A stretch of DNA of 64,000 bases from Neoscytalidium dimidiatum (lineage: Eukaryota > Ascomycota > Dothideomycetes > Botryosphaeriales > Botryosphaeriaceae), in the NCBI GenBank assembly GCA_037367355.1, contig CM074700.1:1-64000 (forward strand), written 5' to 3'. Shown here piece by piece: positions 45,068 to 57,064 of this stretch; position 1 is the stretch's first letter, and each line of letters opens with the position of its first letter. The notes beneath the pieces were generated by a model. The model searched no databases, had not been told where the DNA came from, and saw nothing but the letters and a program-made list of their open reading frames with translations. A program made the position numbers and the translations under genes.

Positions 45068-47275
45068 ATGGCTGATGATGAATGTCAGGCAGAGCTTGCT
45101 AACCTTCTCAAAGCTATGTCATCACTAACACCTGGTTATGTGATTGCGCATGGAGTGAGTGCAAAGACAGCCCGACCCAGCCAACCATTTGTCGCATTCT
45201 GTGAGTTGACACTCAGGCAGTGGAAAGATCGTATGCAGAAATTCTTCGAAAAGGGCACGGAAGATGAATTTCTCCAATTCAAGCCGGTTTCATTCAGAGC
45301 CGATTCATTACCATCGCCAACGTCGACCACAGCTTCCAGACCCAGTTCTCCGCCTATGACGAGATCCAGTGTGCCTTCAGTAGCATCTCCTCGTCCCTCT
45401 TCATCTGATGAAACTCCTGCCCCCCTTAAACACAAGAAGGTCCCAGCATCCAACTTGCTTACATTTGTACCATGGCAAGCGCCTGATTCGCCTCCGTTGA
45501 AGAAAAGAAAACCACATCGATCGACAGAAGATGAGGCTATCGATTCGCTAAGGCCGATCGCTGACTTTGATCTTCTGTGTACAACGTTGTGGGAATCCCA
45601 GCCGCTGATTCCATCGTCTTCCAGTCCATCTTCACGTTACGAAATTTTAGGAAAGGCTATCAACGGACTATCCGATCGCGTCCACGTCACTGGATGTTAT
45701 GACCGTATTTTCTTTTTGTTCGTATCACATGTTGTGGATGAGGAGGAGAATGAAAGCAGAAGAGCCCGAAATCCCGCCGTCATCAACCACCGGTCTGCAG
45801 CGATAGAGCGAGCTGCACAACTGATGGCTATGACGCACCAAAAAGTATCAAATATGACGAAGAAGAGCAATAAGTATTTGAGGCTATTGAGAAAGGGCGC
45901 AGGTCTCTTATTTGACATCAAGGAGGGCAAGAAGGACCTGTAAGTGCTACAAATCTGCTCCTTTGCTTCTCTTATACTGAATTTCAGGGTAAGTTGGGAA
46001 AAGAAGATACTTTTGGATGACATCGATCGACTTTGCGACACTGCAAAAACCCGCTGGAGAGACAGCAGTTGCGAAGAATTCAATCGGAATTACCTGGCTT
46101 CAAAGGCGATAATTGAGGGTCTTGTCCGGTCCGGGTGGACCTTTTCCAGTCTAGCTGTGGCTGACACCGATCTAATGGAGATTCTGAGAAAGTGGGTAGA
46201 TGGTGAAGAACTTCTAAACGGCAAAATCCAGATGCGGCAAAAACCGGTTGACAGTGGGGATAGCCACCATCAAGATCAACAAAACCAAAGAAACCTTGAA
46301 TCAAATGCGAGAGATGTTCGATCTCAGGACAACAACGCTCGAATGGTGAGCAGTGGCTTGCATGAAGTTATGTACCAAGCGGTGCCTGGCATATATGCTT
46401 CCGATTCGGACTACAATGGTAACAATGGTAAGCATAGTAAGCTGATTTGCACGAGTCACTAGATGTTTACTCGATCACAGAGCCCATGGTTAGACCGAGT
46501 CTTCACCGTCAGATTACACAACCTGCAAGTTCTCCCCAGAGCTTGAATGATTTTGGTATACGCGCAGCAAATACTGGAGTTGCGTGCTACCTAGTCTCAA
46601 AAGAGCAGGACTCTACTCAAGCGCAGCGCAGACTGGGGCAAGATGGACTGAATGTTTTAGCTCAAGCAGCCAACTTTCAATACCACAATGGCAACAACCA
46701 GCTAGATAACCTCCGTAGTTCAACCGTACTCCATGGTCCGCCAGCCTTGAGTCCAACGGCGAGTGAACAGACTCAAGCGTTCATCGGGACGTTCGACAAC
46801 CTGCAAAGACAGACATCAACCTTGCAGCAGCCTAGCCAGCATAGCCACGAGTATCAAGGCAGGTCAAATAACACCATAGATGCAAGCCAGCATGCTAACA
46901 AAACTTAATTTAGTCGATGCACCTCATCTGCAGCATCAGACACGAATGCCGTTGACATTTCAACTTGGACAAAGCACATCTAGAACCCATGAGAGTGATC
47001 ACACGCATTTTACCAGCGACATATCTACGCTCGGACCTATTACGACAGAAAACAGACACGAGGATGGCGAAGAGGTAGCTCAGCCTCGAGAGGATAGGCC
47101 AGCCATTCTCAACAGCTCTCAGGAGACAGGCGTTGAAGCAATATTTGAAGCAGTATGCGATTCGTATTGGACAATCGATGACTCCGACCTCACAGATTTC
47201 AACTCGATGGAAAGTGCCCAGGTCCTTGCCCTTCCAGAGCCTTCCATTCAGACGAGCGCAGGATCAGTATGGTAA
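45068..47275 (+). CDS. Unknown multi-exon protein, apparently intact
   Basis: ATG at 45068 follows a C/T-rich leader. Exon 1 (to 45,939) and exon 2 (from 45,988) are joined by a 48-nt consensus intron in phase 2. A second intron (46,419-46,462) leads into a Gln/Ser-rich exon (to about 46,900). The last ORF (46,880-47,275, ending ...AIFEAVCDSYWTIDDSDL) probably belongs to the same gene through a splice I could not fix, or a frameshift. The first exon has a helical N-terminus, a Ser/Pro linker and a basic patch (PPLKKRKPHRS, a likely nuclear signal). Trp and Gln codons are intact, so RIP has not acted. No known domain; the overall look is of a nuclear regulatory protein. Confidence 0.6.
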
Positions 47276-47709
47276 CACCAGAGGGTATGACAGTTCCTGG
47301 CTCTGTCATAGCCACTGCCCAGCCGACTCGAAGATTGCGATCTTTGATTTTCGGGTCACCGTGAATCTCGATTGGTACGATTATGGCGGGAAGGTACTTT
47401 TTAGGGAGTGGTGCGGTATCGATTTGGCGAGTGATGAGCCATGCATACGGGCCTTTAGGCATATTCTTTACGTTCTGGTTAGCGGTTTCTTTTGGAAGAA
47501 GAGCTTGAAAGTACCTTGCACGAGCTCTTGACAAGGAGCACTCGACCTTTGTGCGGCTGCGTAAAATCATGGTTCGCAACTAAGACGGGGTCCCGTCCTT
47601 CCCACTTGCAGGATGGTAGATCCTCTGCTATTTCATACAAAGCCTTCGTCGCATCTTCATTGAGCTTACCCTCATCAAGATGAGCTGGGTAGGGTGTTTC
47701 ACTGGCCAT
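47199..47709 (-). CDS. Small unknown two-exon protein, intact
   Basis: ATG at 47709. Exon 1 (47,709-47,515, 65 codons) and exon 2 (47,465-47,199) flank a 49-nt intron with a GCTAACC branch site. The product is 153 residues. Exon 1 is acidic (HLDEGKLNEDATKALYEIAE). Exon 2 looks folded (GPYAWLITRQIDTAPLPKKYLPAIIVP, then VGWAVAMTEPGTVIPSGV). No signal peptide or stop. Its 3' end overlaps antisense the end of the gene from 45,068 by about 77 bp, a convergent pair. Function unknown. Confidence 0.5.
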
Positions 47710-47984
47710 GGATTCCACCAAGCGTTGAGACAGTAGCCGGCATGTGGGGCAAACTTCCAGTGGTGAGCTGGCATTCGGAGGGGCAGAGAATTAGGCGCGG
47801 ATTATTTATAACCCGATCCGATCACCGCAATAGAGCCTCATCTCAAAGCGTGTCCAGTCCCCCTACCAACAAGTCCGGAATATCACAAAAAGGACATATT
47901 CTACCAAGTTGTAGCCGTCAATAATGTGTCCGCTATCCGCGTGAGAGGGCGGCTACCGTCGTAAATTGAGACAAGAGTAATTAG

Positions 47985-48170
47985 TGATGGAACGTGGTCA
48001 TGCGAGCCTCAAAATGGGAACCAGTCCGCGAAACTGACGATGGAATTCTGATTGTTCTTCTACTAATGAGTGGCGCTGGCTATAGATATTTACACTATAG
48101 CCGAAGTAAGCTTAACTAAATCAGGCATTAAGGCATTGATCAGCCAACGATTGGGCTCATGTTCCATCAA
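47985..48170 (+). repeat. Short TG...CA element with 5-bp target duplication, copy A
   Basis: Starts TGATGGAACGTG and ends with its near-perfect inverted partner CATGTTCCATCA. ATTAG flanks both sides. A second copy lies at 59,407-59,577. TG/CA termini and a 5-bp duplication fit a solo LTR of a small LTR element; the 12-bp inverted ends would also fit a MITE. Orientation is arbitrary. Confidence 0.75.
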
Positions 48171-48214
48171 TTAGTGAAGCGAATAGAAAGTATATAGAAG
48201 AACACCGCAATCAG

Positions 48215-48330
48215 CTGTCTTTACAGACGCATCCAAAGTAGATGATGAACTCAAAGCTGCAGCAGTGCTCTCGAAAGAGCGGTACCAAGAAATAAAGAGC
48301 ACCTTTTCTAGAAGTCCAATGTGCAAGGTT
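48215..48330 (+). pseudogene. Possible RNase H-like fragment of a LINE
   Basis: In one plus frame VFTDASKVDDELKAAAVL is followed by SKERYQEIKSTFS. The TDAS start with an Ala/Val strand recalls the RNase H domain of Tad1-like LINEs. The fragment is short, has no flanking RT frame, and directly follows element A. Tentative. Confidence 0.3.
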
Positions 48331-48574
48331 TTCTTTTTTGCACTTCATCGAGCCGATTGCAATACCAATTGGGATACATCTCGTTGGCGCCTTACAGTCT
48401 CAACATGGTTACTACTGCGCCGGTGCGGTTGCGTTGGTAGTTGCAATCGGACAGCTGGGGTCGATGAGGGGCGCCTGCTTGTATGCCGGTGTCTAAGACA
48501 GAACACTCCACGACATAGCAAGAACAGTCTGTTTCCTAATAACAGAAGATAAAAGCAGCTTGTTCATTTATTCT

Positions 48575-51167
48575 TTAAGTATGTAGGTCTCGTATTGTCT
48601 TCTCTAGTACAGCCGTCATCCGGATGTAGAGATCAGGACTCTCGCTTCTTCGCCGCTTTCCACCTGGGAAGACCACCTCGCGCAGATCTTGAATACAAGA
48701 AACCAACGTCCTACAATATGGTGTAAATTTCTTTTTCACATCATCCATAAACTTTTCCTCTTCAATTATTAGCCCAGCCTTTTCTCTCGCAAGTTCCTCA
48801 GTATTCTTCGAACTCCAGGAATCGTATTCAGATCCACATAGCTCTTCGTCTGGCCCATTCCAATGGGTGCCAATCCAGAAAAGCAACCAGAAAAAAGATT
48901 CTTTGTCATGTACGTTCAGATGGTCTTCACCGTAGAGTGGCCCAATCCCCATAAACACCTTGGTCCCGGTTTTGCTCGGCGCTCCGGAAGCCTCGTGGCG
49001 GTCAGTCTTGATGGCAAGGTCGAGATCGATGAGGAAGCCATCGTCCTCTGCATCGTTCAACAGGACATTTCCGATAGAAATATCGCGATGAAGGATCTGA
49101 GCCGTTCCGAGTAGGGATTTATGTCCTGGAATAACCATCAGCATTGCCAAATACTCCTTGAGTGCATATTCACCTTTCAGGCCCCCCAGCAATCCCGTGA
49201 GCATGGCCTTGAGGCTGCTCGCTTTGTAGAGACTTTTTCCAGCTTTCCTCATGATCACACGACGGTGCACGCGATTGCGCCGACGGGAGAGATCTTCGTT
49301 CCCAGCAGAATCCGAGCAGGGACGTTTCGGAGGTGGCATCGACCCATCCACGTGGCTCGACGATCGTTTCCGAGAAGCGCTCTGGCCCCTGCTTCTGGCT
49401 CTGCCTCGGCTTCCACCTCTTCGCCTTCCTTGACTTGAACCTCCAGAAACAGCTGCACTTGCAAGCACGTCGCAGAGCCTAGTGCGTCGACGCTCAAACG
49501 GGTTCCTTCCGTCGGTACCGCTCATAGACTTCCGGATATTTCCAAGCACATCGTCAACAGCATCCCCGATGCGTACGGTCTCGTGATGGTAGTATTGCGC
49601 CACGTTCGTCACTCCAGCCGCCGTCGCCTCTTGCAGCAAAAGGCCCTCTTCCTGGCGCTCCTCGTATTCCCATGAATCCTTGATGACAAGCTGTTCGTCG
49701 GACTGGTCGTTGTTAACACGGCCTCTCTAGCACCTCGTCGCGCGGCTAGTAATTGAGCGCTGACGCTTTATGACTTCTTCCAGATAAATGCGCTCTAAGT
49801 TGCCACCCCGCTGGATCTCGAGCCATCTGCCATCGTCCTCCATAACGGTAGGATCGAACCTAAGTTCTTCGTCATTCATCCACAGACATCCAAGAATCAC
49901 AGAGACGAACTTGTGCCCATCTGTGTGAATGTTGAATGGAGTGGACCCAACGCATCCAAGACGGTCAAACTCCCACAGCCGCATGATTGAGCCGCACAAT
50001 GTAAGCCCTAGGACGAAGCGCCGGGTATCCTGCGCGGCAAACACCTCTCGTGCGTACCTGGAGATATCCAGCCAAGTGTCGTTGTGATTGTCTTTCGATG
50101 GGTTGCTCTTCAGCTCGCCGGGAATAAGGATCTGCGACCAGTTGCATGGTGCGCTGTCATCGTCCGGCTCGCCGAGGTTGCTGCGCGCGATACTAATATC
50201 GAGCTTCCGTTTGGCGATAGACCCAGCAAGCGGCTGGTTCGGTTTAGCAACGCATCGTCGGCGTTCTGAAGGTCGGAAACCGCGCTCATCAGCGAATGCC
50301 AAAAACTGATCCACGTGGCGACGGAGAAAGCGCAGCACTTCGTCTTCCTTGCAACTCGGCGGCCAATCCACCCAACCAGTATTCTCGTTGTAAATTGGCT
50401 CATCCGCGCCCTCGCACATATCCAGCACTGCCGTAGCAATGTCTGGCAGCTGTGCCACACGCCCCTAAAAGGCGTCGAACACTTTAGGATGGTCGATGAT
50501 GAGGCTTCTCTCTACCTCGATCTTTAGCATAGGATCTATATCGTCTCTTGTCTCGGATGCATATACGCCGCTGCCGGAGTGGAAGACGGTGGGTGTCTGC
50601 TGGAAGGGCAGTGCGATGGGTGTGGATGTAGTGGACTTGGGAGGCGTTTCGGGGCCTGGTTGAGTAGGGACTGTTGGCAGGATTGCGGAAGCAGGGGCTG
50701 TCGGGAGAGCGAATGCCGGAGCGGCGGGCTGCGTCTGGCGGATGAGGTCGTACACGGTCGCCCATATTGTGGGGTCGTCCTCGCCAGCTACGACGTCTCT
50801 GACAAGCTGGGCGGTATGCTTGATGTCCGTTTGGTTTGTAGAGAGGCGAGCATATACTAGAGTAAGGTCGCTAATTATTAGGCCTGCACCGTCGTGCGAA
50901 GGGAGAATCGAAGTAGCTGGATGTATTTGAAAGGTATTTATGAGTTGAAGCACGAGGTTTTTCCTCGCTGCGTTAATTAGCGCGTGCCGTAAGGTTCGGA
51001 TATTGGTACTCACCTGGCTGGGCGACCAATTGCTGGAAGTGGTCTATTCCGCCTCGAAGTCTTGTGCGAGGAGGAGGTGGCTTGAATGCAGCTCGAAATG
51101 AGTCGAGTACATCTCCAATCGGATGATCTCTGATGGTGGCGAGCTGGCTGTCCGAGAGCTGTGCCAT
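48575..51167 (-). pseudogene. FunK1 fungal-type protein kinase with two in-frame TAG codons
   Basis: ATG at 51167 (MAQLSDSQLATIRDHPIGD). An intron at 50,968-51,013 is followed by one register to 48,575. The N-terminal region holds the family's IPGELKSNP block, then LVIKDSWEYEERQEEG..LLQEA and VAQYYHHETV. The kinase core reads ILHRDISIGNVLL (HRD loop), GFLIDLDLAIK (DLD in place of DFG), GTKVFMGIGPL and HDKESFFWLLFWI, all FunK1 hallmarks. TAG at 50,465-50,467 and 49,727-49,729 replace Trp (the second in RC-W-R before the kinase core). Everything else, including other Trp codons, is intact, so inactivation looks recent or light. An Arg/Ser-rich insert lies at residues typical for the family. Confidence 0.9.
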
Positions 51168-51379
51168 GGCGGCGGTCCTCGGCTGCTTCACCAGGCGATG
51201 ACGCGGGGCCCTGGATGATGTTGAAGAGGTCTGACAGCTGAAGGGCGTCGTGTCGTCCGAAGAGTGAGGTGCTGCGTGTCGGGAGCGGGCGCTTGTTGTG
51301 TTGAAGAGCAAAGGAAGGGTGCGTGTCGTCGCGTTTCACTGGCAACCGCTGGGATAGCACGTGTCTGCATCGCGTGATT

Positions 51380-52550
51380 ACTGAGTCACTATACGTTACA
51401 ATCGTGGGCCCTACTTCTTAACGCTTTTGAAATATCATAGCCTAGAACCAGTCTTTAGGACTTGCAGCGACCTTTTGGCGATATAGGGCCATTTGTACAC
51501 TTAGCTCGGCGCTGGTGGCGACTAGATGCAAACGCAGCGCAGCCTCGTGCCCGACCGAGAAATGCCCGTTACAGCCACGTCCGCTCGCCGCTCCCTCAAC
51601 GCCCTTCTATCCTCCTGACCATCAACCTAGAGCTTCTCATTTCAGCGAACAACGGCCTTGCGCCCGTCGCTGTCCCACTAACTGTCGTGATCTATGCGCT
51701 GCCCTAACCACCTCTCGCCGATTGACCCACACACGATCGATTGCCTGCCGAACCGACAATACTGCCCTGCACCGATGCCTGCACACCATCGCTTACGCAC
51801 CATAAGCTGGAGCACGGATTGCGCCCTCCCGACTTCACTAATGAGACAGCAGCACCGCTATCCTCCGACCGTTTCTACCCGTCCTTAATCTGGTGAAGTC
51901 TCTATTGCCGCCTTACGAATACAAGGCTAAGTGCTGCTTGCTTGCTTATAAAAGGACGGGGTAGGTCGCGGCATGCGTGCACTATAGAGGACCCATCGTT
52001 AGAGCACACAGCTAGTCATTCCGTGCTTGTAGGTGTAGGGTCGCCTCTTAGAGGTAACGGGAGACTAGGACGCGGTTCCTTTCTCTCTTTGCTGGGGTCC
52101 GGCAAGAGCTATAGGATGTTTTTAAGCTGCTTTACGGAGCTTTACTTTCGCGCACCTAAGGGAGTCTGCAGTATTGTAAATCTTAGTAAATTTTAGATCC
52201 TTCTACCGTTGCTTGCTTTAAGGTAGCGAACTATTGCCGTACTTTTTAGTCAAGCGCCAACCTACCTGCACTGATTTCAAACATGACGCGGGCACATTAC
52301 GGAGTCTCATGCGAGCGGTTGCTCATTCGCAAGCCGGTCCCGCGTTCGCGCTGCCAATTGCGGGGCGACGCGTTCCTAGGTGCCGGGCGCGCTATAACGT
52401 GACGACGTAATGTTTCCGCACTCTCTTCCGCTCAGCGTGATCCTAATCACCCGTCCATCAACTAAAACAGCGCTTTTCACTCAGTAAGCCAGCTGACTAC
52501 ACCCGATTAACTCAGTATGTACTTTCAGTACGCGTAAGCTAAAGCTAACA
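51380..52550. other. Intergenic, becoming RIP-affected
   Basis: The FunK1 promoter side, then TA-rich sequence. Overlapping plus ORFs at 51,462-51,888 have no motif. No repeat boundary seen. Confidence 0.35.
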
Positions 52551-52559
52551 CGCCTAGGT

Positions 52560-54719
52560 ATATCGCTACTTGGCTTGTCGAATGAATTACTCTTGTCTAT
52601 TACAGAGAACCTAGAAGCAGAAAAAGACATCAATGCTTTAGCCCGGACAAATCAGCACATATACAATCTTCTGAACACCTATCTATATCAACACAATATA
52701 CAGCATTGTGGGAGTTCTACATTGCAGTGGGCTGCAAAAAAGGGGCAAGAGACGACAGTTTAAAGGTTACTAGACGAGGGCGCCAACGTGCACTTAATGG
52801 CCTATAGCGGTTGGACGTTGCTCACGTTGGCAGTAAGGAATGGAAGAGAGGCAGTCGCGAGGCTGTTGCTCGCGCACGACGGCGTCGACCCCAACTCCAA
52901 GGACTATTGGCAGAGGACGCCGCTGTCGTGGGCGGCAGAGGGGGGATACGAGGCAGTGGTAAAGCTATTGCTCGCGCATAACGATGTTGACCCGGACTCC
53001 AAGGACTATAGGGGGAGGACGCCGTTGTTGTGGGCGGCAAAGCAGGGGTATAGGGCAGTGGTGAAGCTACTACTTGCGAGTAGACGCATCGCTCCGAACT
53101 CCGAGGATCACCAGGGATAGACGCCGCTGTCGTAGGCTGTCTAGAATAAGCATGAGACCGTAGTGGAGCACCTACTTGCTGAGAATAGCATTGACACAGA
53201 CTTTAAGGATGAGGACGGCCAGACGCTACTATTATAGGTAGCAGGGAACGGAAGAGAGGCAGTTGTGAGGCTGTTGCTCGCGCATATCGGTGTCGACCCG
53301 GGCTCCAAGAATTATTGGGGGAGGACTCCGCTACTATAGGCGGCAATGCAGGGGCATAGGGCAGTGGTGAAGCTGCTGCTTACGCATGACGGCATTAAGC
53401 TCAACTCTAAGGATATAGATGGCCGGACGCCACTATATTAGGCTGCACGAAATAGGTACAGCGAGGTGGTAAAGTTGCTTCTTGCGAACAGGGAAGTCAA
53501 CCCGAACTCTAAGGATAGGCTAGGCCAAACGCCACTCTCATTGGCTGTATTAAATGGGCACGAAGCGGTGATGGAACTACTTCTCTCAGACGACCGTGTT
53601 GACCGGAATCCCAAGGACAACGAGGGCCGAGCACCGCTTTCGCTTGCCGTACGAAAGGGACACAAGATGGGAGTTGAATTATTCCTTACAAGCGAAGATG
53701 TCGATATCAATTCCAAGAATAACTATGGTCGGACACCGCTATATCAAGCTACACTAAATGGGTGCGATGATGTAGTAAAATTGCTGCTCGCGAATAACGG
53801 AATTAACCCGAACTCTAAGGACGAGTAGGGCCAGACGCCGCTATTATAGGCGTTATAGAATAGACACGTGCTGATAACGAGATTACTGCTTACGAATAAC
53901 CGTACCCACCCCGACCTAAAGGACAATAATAGTCGGATACCGCTGTCGTGGGCCGTACAAAAGGGGCGCAAGGTGGCAGAGCTACTACTTACGGATAAAA
54001 GGGTCGATCCTGACTCTGAGGACAAGCACGGTCGGACTCCACTATTATATACCGCATTTAATGGGTGCGAGGAGGCGGTAAGGTTGCTCCTCGCAAACAG
54101 GGGAGTCAATCCTAATTTAAAGGACAACGATGGCCAAACACCACTCTCATTAGCCGTATTAAATAGGCACAAAGCGGTGATAGAACTACTTCTTACAGAC
54201 GACCGTATTAACCGGGACCCCAAGGATAACGAAGGCCAGATACCACTGTCGCTTGCCGCACAAAAGGGATACAAGACGGGGGTTAAATTACTCCTCGCAA
54301 GCGAAGATGTCGATCTCAACTCTAAGGATAAATACGGTCGGACACCGCTGTCTTGGGCTGCACGGAATAGGCACGAGGGAGTAGTAGGGCTCTTACTCGT
54401 TAAAGATGGTATCGATCCAGACCCCAAAGATAAATTTAGTAAGACCCCGCTATTGTGTGCGGCAGAGCAGGGGCACGCGGCGGTAGTAAAGCTACTACTC
54501 GCGAATGGCGGCAGCATCGACCTAAACTCTAAAGATACCATTAGGCGGACGCCACTATCAACTACCGCACTAAACGGGCATAGGTCGGTCGTAGAGCTAC
54601 TACTTGCGACTAAGGGCGTCGACCCAGACTCTAAGGACAACGATAGATGGACGCCGCTTTTATTGGCGGTAGCAGGTAAGCACAATAACATTTCAGCACT
54701 ACTCACTCCAATCACGTAG
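52560..54719 (+). pseudogene. F-box plus ankyrin-repeat protein, RIP-inactivated
   Basis: A single register of 720 codons. It begins at an ATA (52,560) where ATG is expected: then SLLGLSNELLLSITENL..INALARTN, an F-box. About 19 ankyrin units of 34 residues follow (consensus GRTPLSWAA..GHEAVVKLLL), to TAG at 54,717. Ten internal TAA/TAG stops occur, mostly where the repeat has Trp (TPLSWA > TPLS-stop-A). F-box/ankyrin proteins would recruit targets to an SCF ubiquitin ligase; that role is from the family. Repeats of 102 bp are visible at DNA level. A related fragment lies tail-to-tail at 55.2-55.5 kb. Confidence 0.9.
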
Positions 54720-55165
54720 GCTCTTAGTTGTTTTTTTTTAATAGACTTTCCGATTGCCTTTTCTACTTTAATGTATCATACTATCAGTATTTCAATCCGT
54801 TCGTGCATCGATTCTTATGTTTCATAGACTGGGTGATAAAGCGGAGCTTCTACAAGCATGCGAAGGACGCCTTATCCCCTAACTTACTACCCTATACATG
54901 GATAGAGGTAGTACAGCATGTCCTGGACGTTATACTAAATAAATAAAAATAAATATGGCCCCTAGGAGGCTCTAGGGTAAGATAGGGCCGACTACGGTCG
55001 CGCTCACACGTCATACGCTGGACGTTAAATAGTATCAATTCAATTCAATTCAGAAGCTTCTGTCTTCCTGATAGAACACAGCATAGAAATATTCCAAAAC
55101 CGTTAAGTATGCTTCGATCTACCAAGGTAGTCAGATTAGTAGAAAAAGAACACAAAACCTATGTA
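54720..55165. other. Short spacer between convergent ankyrin genes
   Basis: TA-rich; one 72-codon ORF (54,728-54,946) without motif. A small (aattc)n run is at 55,039-55,053. Confidence 0.35.
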
Positions 55166-55169
55166 ACAA

Positions 55170-55520
55170 AGTAAGCATATCTACTACATCCTTGCCACCC
55201 TTCTCTGCCGCCCGCACCAGCAGCGTACGCCCTCTATTATCCTTTAAATTTCCGGTCGACGCCATCCTTCGCGAGTACGAGTCCCACCACATCCTTGTGT
55301 CCACTCTCCGTCCCCCACGAAAGCGGTGTCCGCCCCTCATTATCTTTAAAGTCCGGGCTAATGCTGTCAGTTCCGCGCAGCAGCTCCAGTGCCGCCTTAG
55401 GTCCAATTTTTACCACCCACCATAGCGGTGTCTAACCGTATCCGTCCTTAAAGTCGGGGTCCTCAGCAAGCAGGTGCTGGCTTATCGAATTTATACACAC
55501 TATTAAAGCTTTAAAAGGGA
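55170..55520 (-). pseudogene. C-terminal fragment of a second ankyrin-repeat protein
   Basis: Minus-strand units HLLAEDPDFKDGYG-stop-TPLWW, ISPDFKDNEGRTPLSWGTES and NRGRTLLVRAAEKGGKDVVDM show three to four ankyrin repeats. A 1-nt frameshift near 55,255 and one TAG break the frame. Upstream, toward 55,600, no further repeats can be read. It faces the end of the plus-strand ankyrin gene. Confidence 0.7.
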
Positions 55521-55529
55521 AAGCCGCTC

Positions 55530-56540
55530 TCTAATAAGAATTGCGTCAAGCGTAGGGACGGGGCGGCGGGCGTTGGCGCCGACAGCGCTCTTAGCCCCAG
55601 ACATACCGGTATGCCGCTATTGTAACATCAGGGGGCACGATAAGATGTTTAAAATTCGTTAAGGACCGCTTTTATGCTTAGATAGCCTCCTACCGCTCTA
55701 GCCGGTTAAGGGGTTTCATAGGATATTCGCGACCAACGCTTGGTGTTTTCGTTTCAAAGCGTACGCTAAAGCATCACTATTTAACCGAGGGTTAGTCTTC
55801 AGCCAGGCAGTGCAGATCTCCTAGCTGTTGTTCCCGAGCCTTCCTTGCTAACCATACGTAACGAGAACTGTACTCCATAACCAATTCTAGAAGGCAAGCA
55901 ACCCTCTATCAACAAGCCGAGTTGCTCCGTCCAGAGCACATCGCAGGATTTAGCTACCCGAATCGAGGGAATTCGACACAACAATGCAGAGCAGCAAGCA
56001 TAGGCTGACCTATACCGTTGGTAGTATAGCATTGGCAAGCGGCGGCATGTCTGAAAAGCATCAGCGCTCAAAAAATCAGCGCTTAAATAGGTGAGTTTCC
56101 GCTCTCGCATATAGACGAAGTGCCGATTAGACATTTAGTTATCTCAGACGCTCAATTAATCAAATACGGCTGCCTGCATATGCGCCTTTTGGGATAATAA
56201 AGTTACTTCCAGCCCCACGCCACCGCACGTGGTTTAATACCGACTGAATTTAAGAACGATAGGGTAAGCTGCTCTCAGCATGCCTCAGACTCACCATCGC
56301 AAACCCCGGCTGCTTCTCTCCTTCCGTCGAGCTCAGGGTTCATCTCACAAGGGATACATATTCCCATGGAGAGAACAGAAACCTTTGTGCCTGTCGATGT
56401 ACCTCTCGCCCAGAATCTTGGATGCCGCCCGTTAGGCCTTGTCCACGTGCCTCGTATCCCGTGATTGTAGCCCGCTCGACTCCTCGGCGCTAGAACATCT
56501 CTAGTAGAATGCGCGAAACCTAATGTTGGTATTTCCTGTG
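55530..56540. other. Nothing supported
   Basis: A 111-codon minus ORF (55,799-56,134) has no motif and biased composition. I see no repeat or RNA gene. Confidence 0.35.
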
Positions 56541-57064
56541 TTTACCACCAAAACGGACTCGGCATTCCGCTACCAGCTTGAATATAGGAATTATTTCCGT
56601 CCATCTCGCTTCTAGATAGCGTTAACAGCGATCCAACCGGCCTTCGCCGCGGACCGAGATATTGGGCACCTACGCAGAAGTCCCTGTTTCCACGTAAGCG
56701 GTGGATCCTGACTGCGTTGGATACGCCCCGTCCACGAGCATCGATCCACTTGCCATCTCCGGCGGCCAAGGAGATGAAGATGCCTGCGACTAGAGTTAGC
56801 CTGGGCGAACTAGGAAACAAGGGGAAATGGCCTGTTGATATGCGACGGTATTGGCCTGACGCCCCGGCTTTTGCGACCGAAAGGACTTGTGGCTTGAATA
56901 CGTTCGAGATATTTCTTACAACACCCTGCGCCAACTGCTGCAAGATATAAAGCCGCCAACGTCGTTCCCGTACTATTGCTCGATTCCTCGCCAGTAGCAA
57001 ACGGAATTACCTTGGGATACTCTAGGAACCTTGGCAATATGTTCTACAGGCGAAATGCTTCTCG

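Noticed and set aside
46428..46462. 35-nt intron using the second GTAAG donor in the gene from 45,068
   Set aside because: The upstream donor gives a 44-nt intron in the same phase, which fits the other introns better.
56542..57000. 152-codon minus ORF after the short Zn2Cys6 gene
   Set aside because: Could be a further exon, but a second frame (56,810-57,037) is equally open and neither shows a fungal-TF domain; left unassigned.
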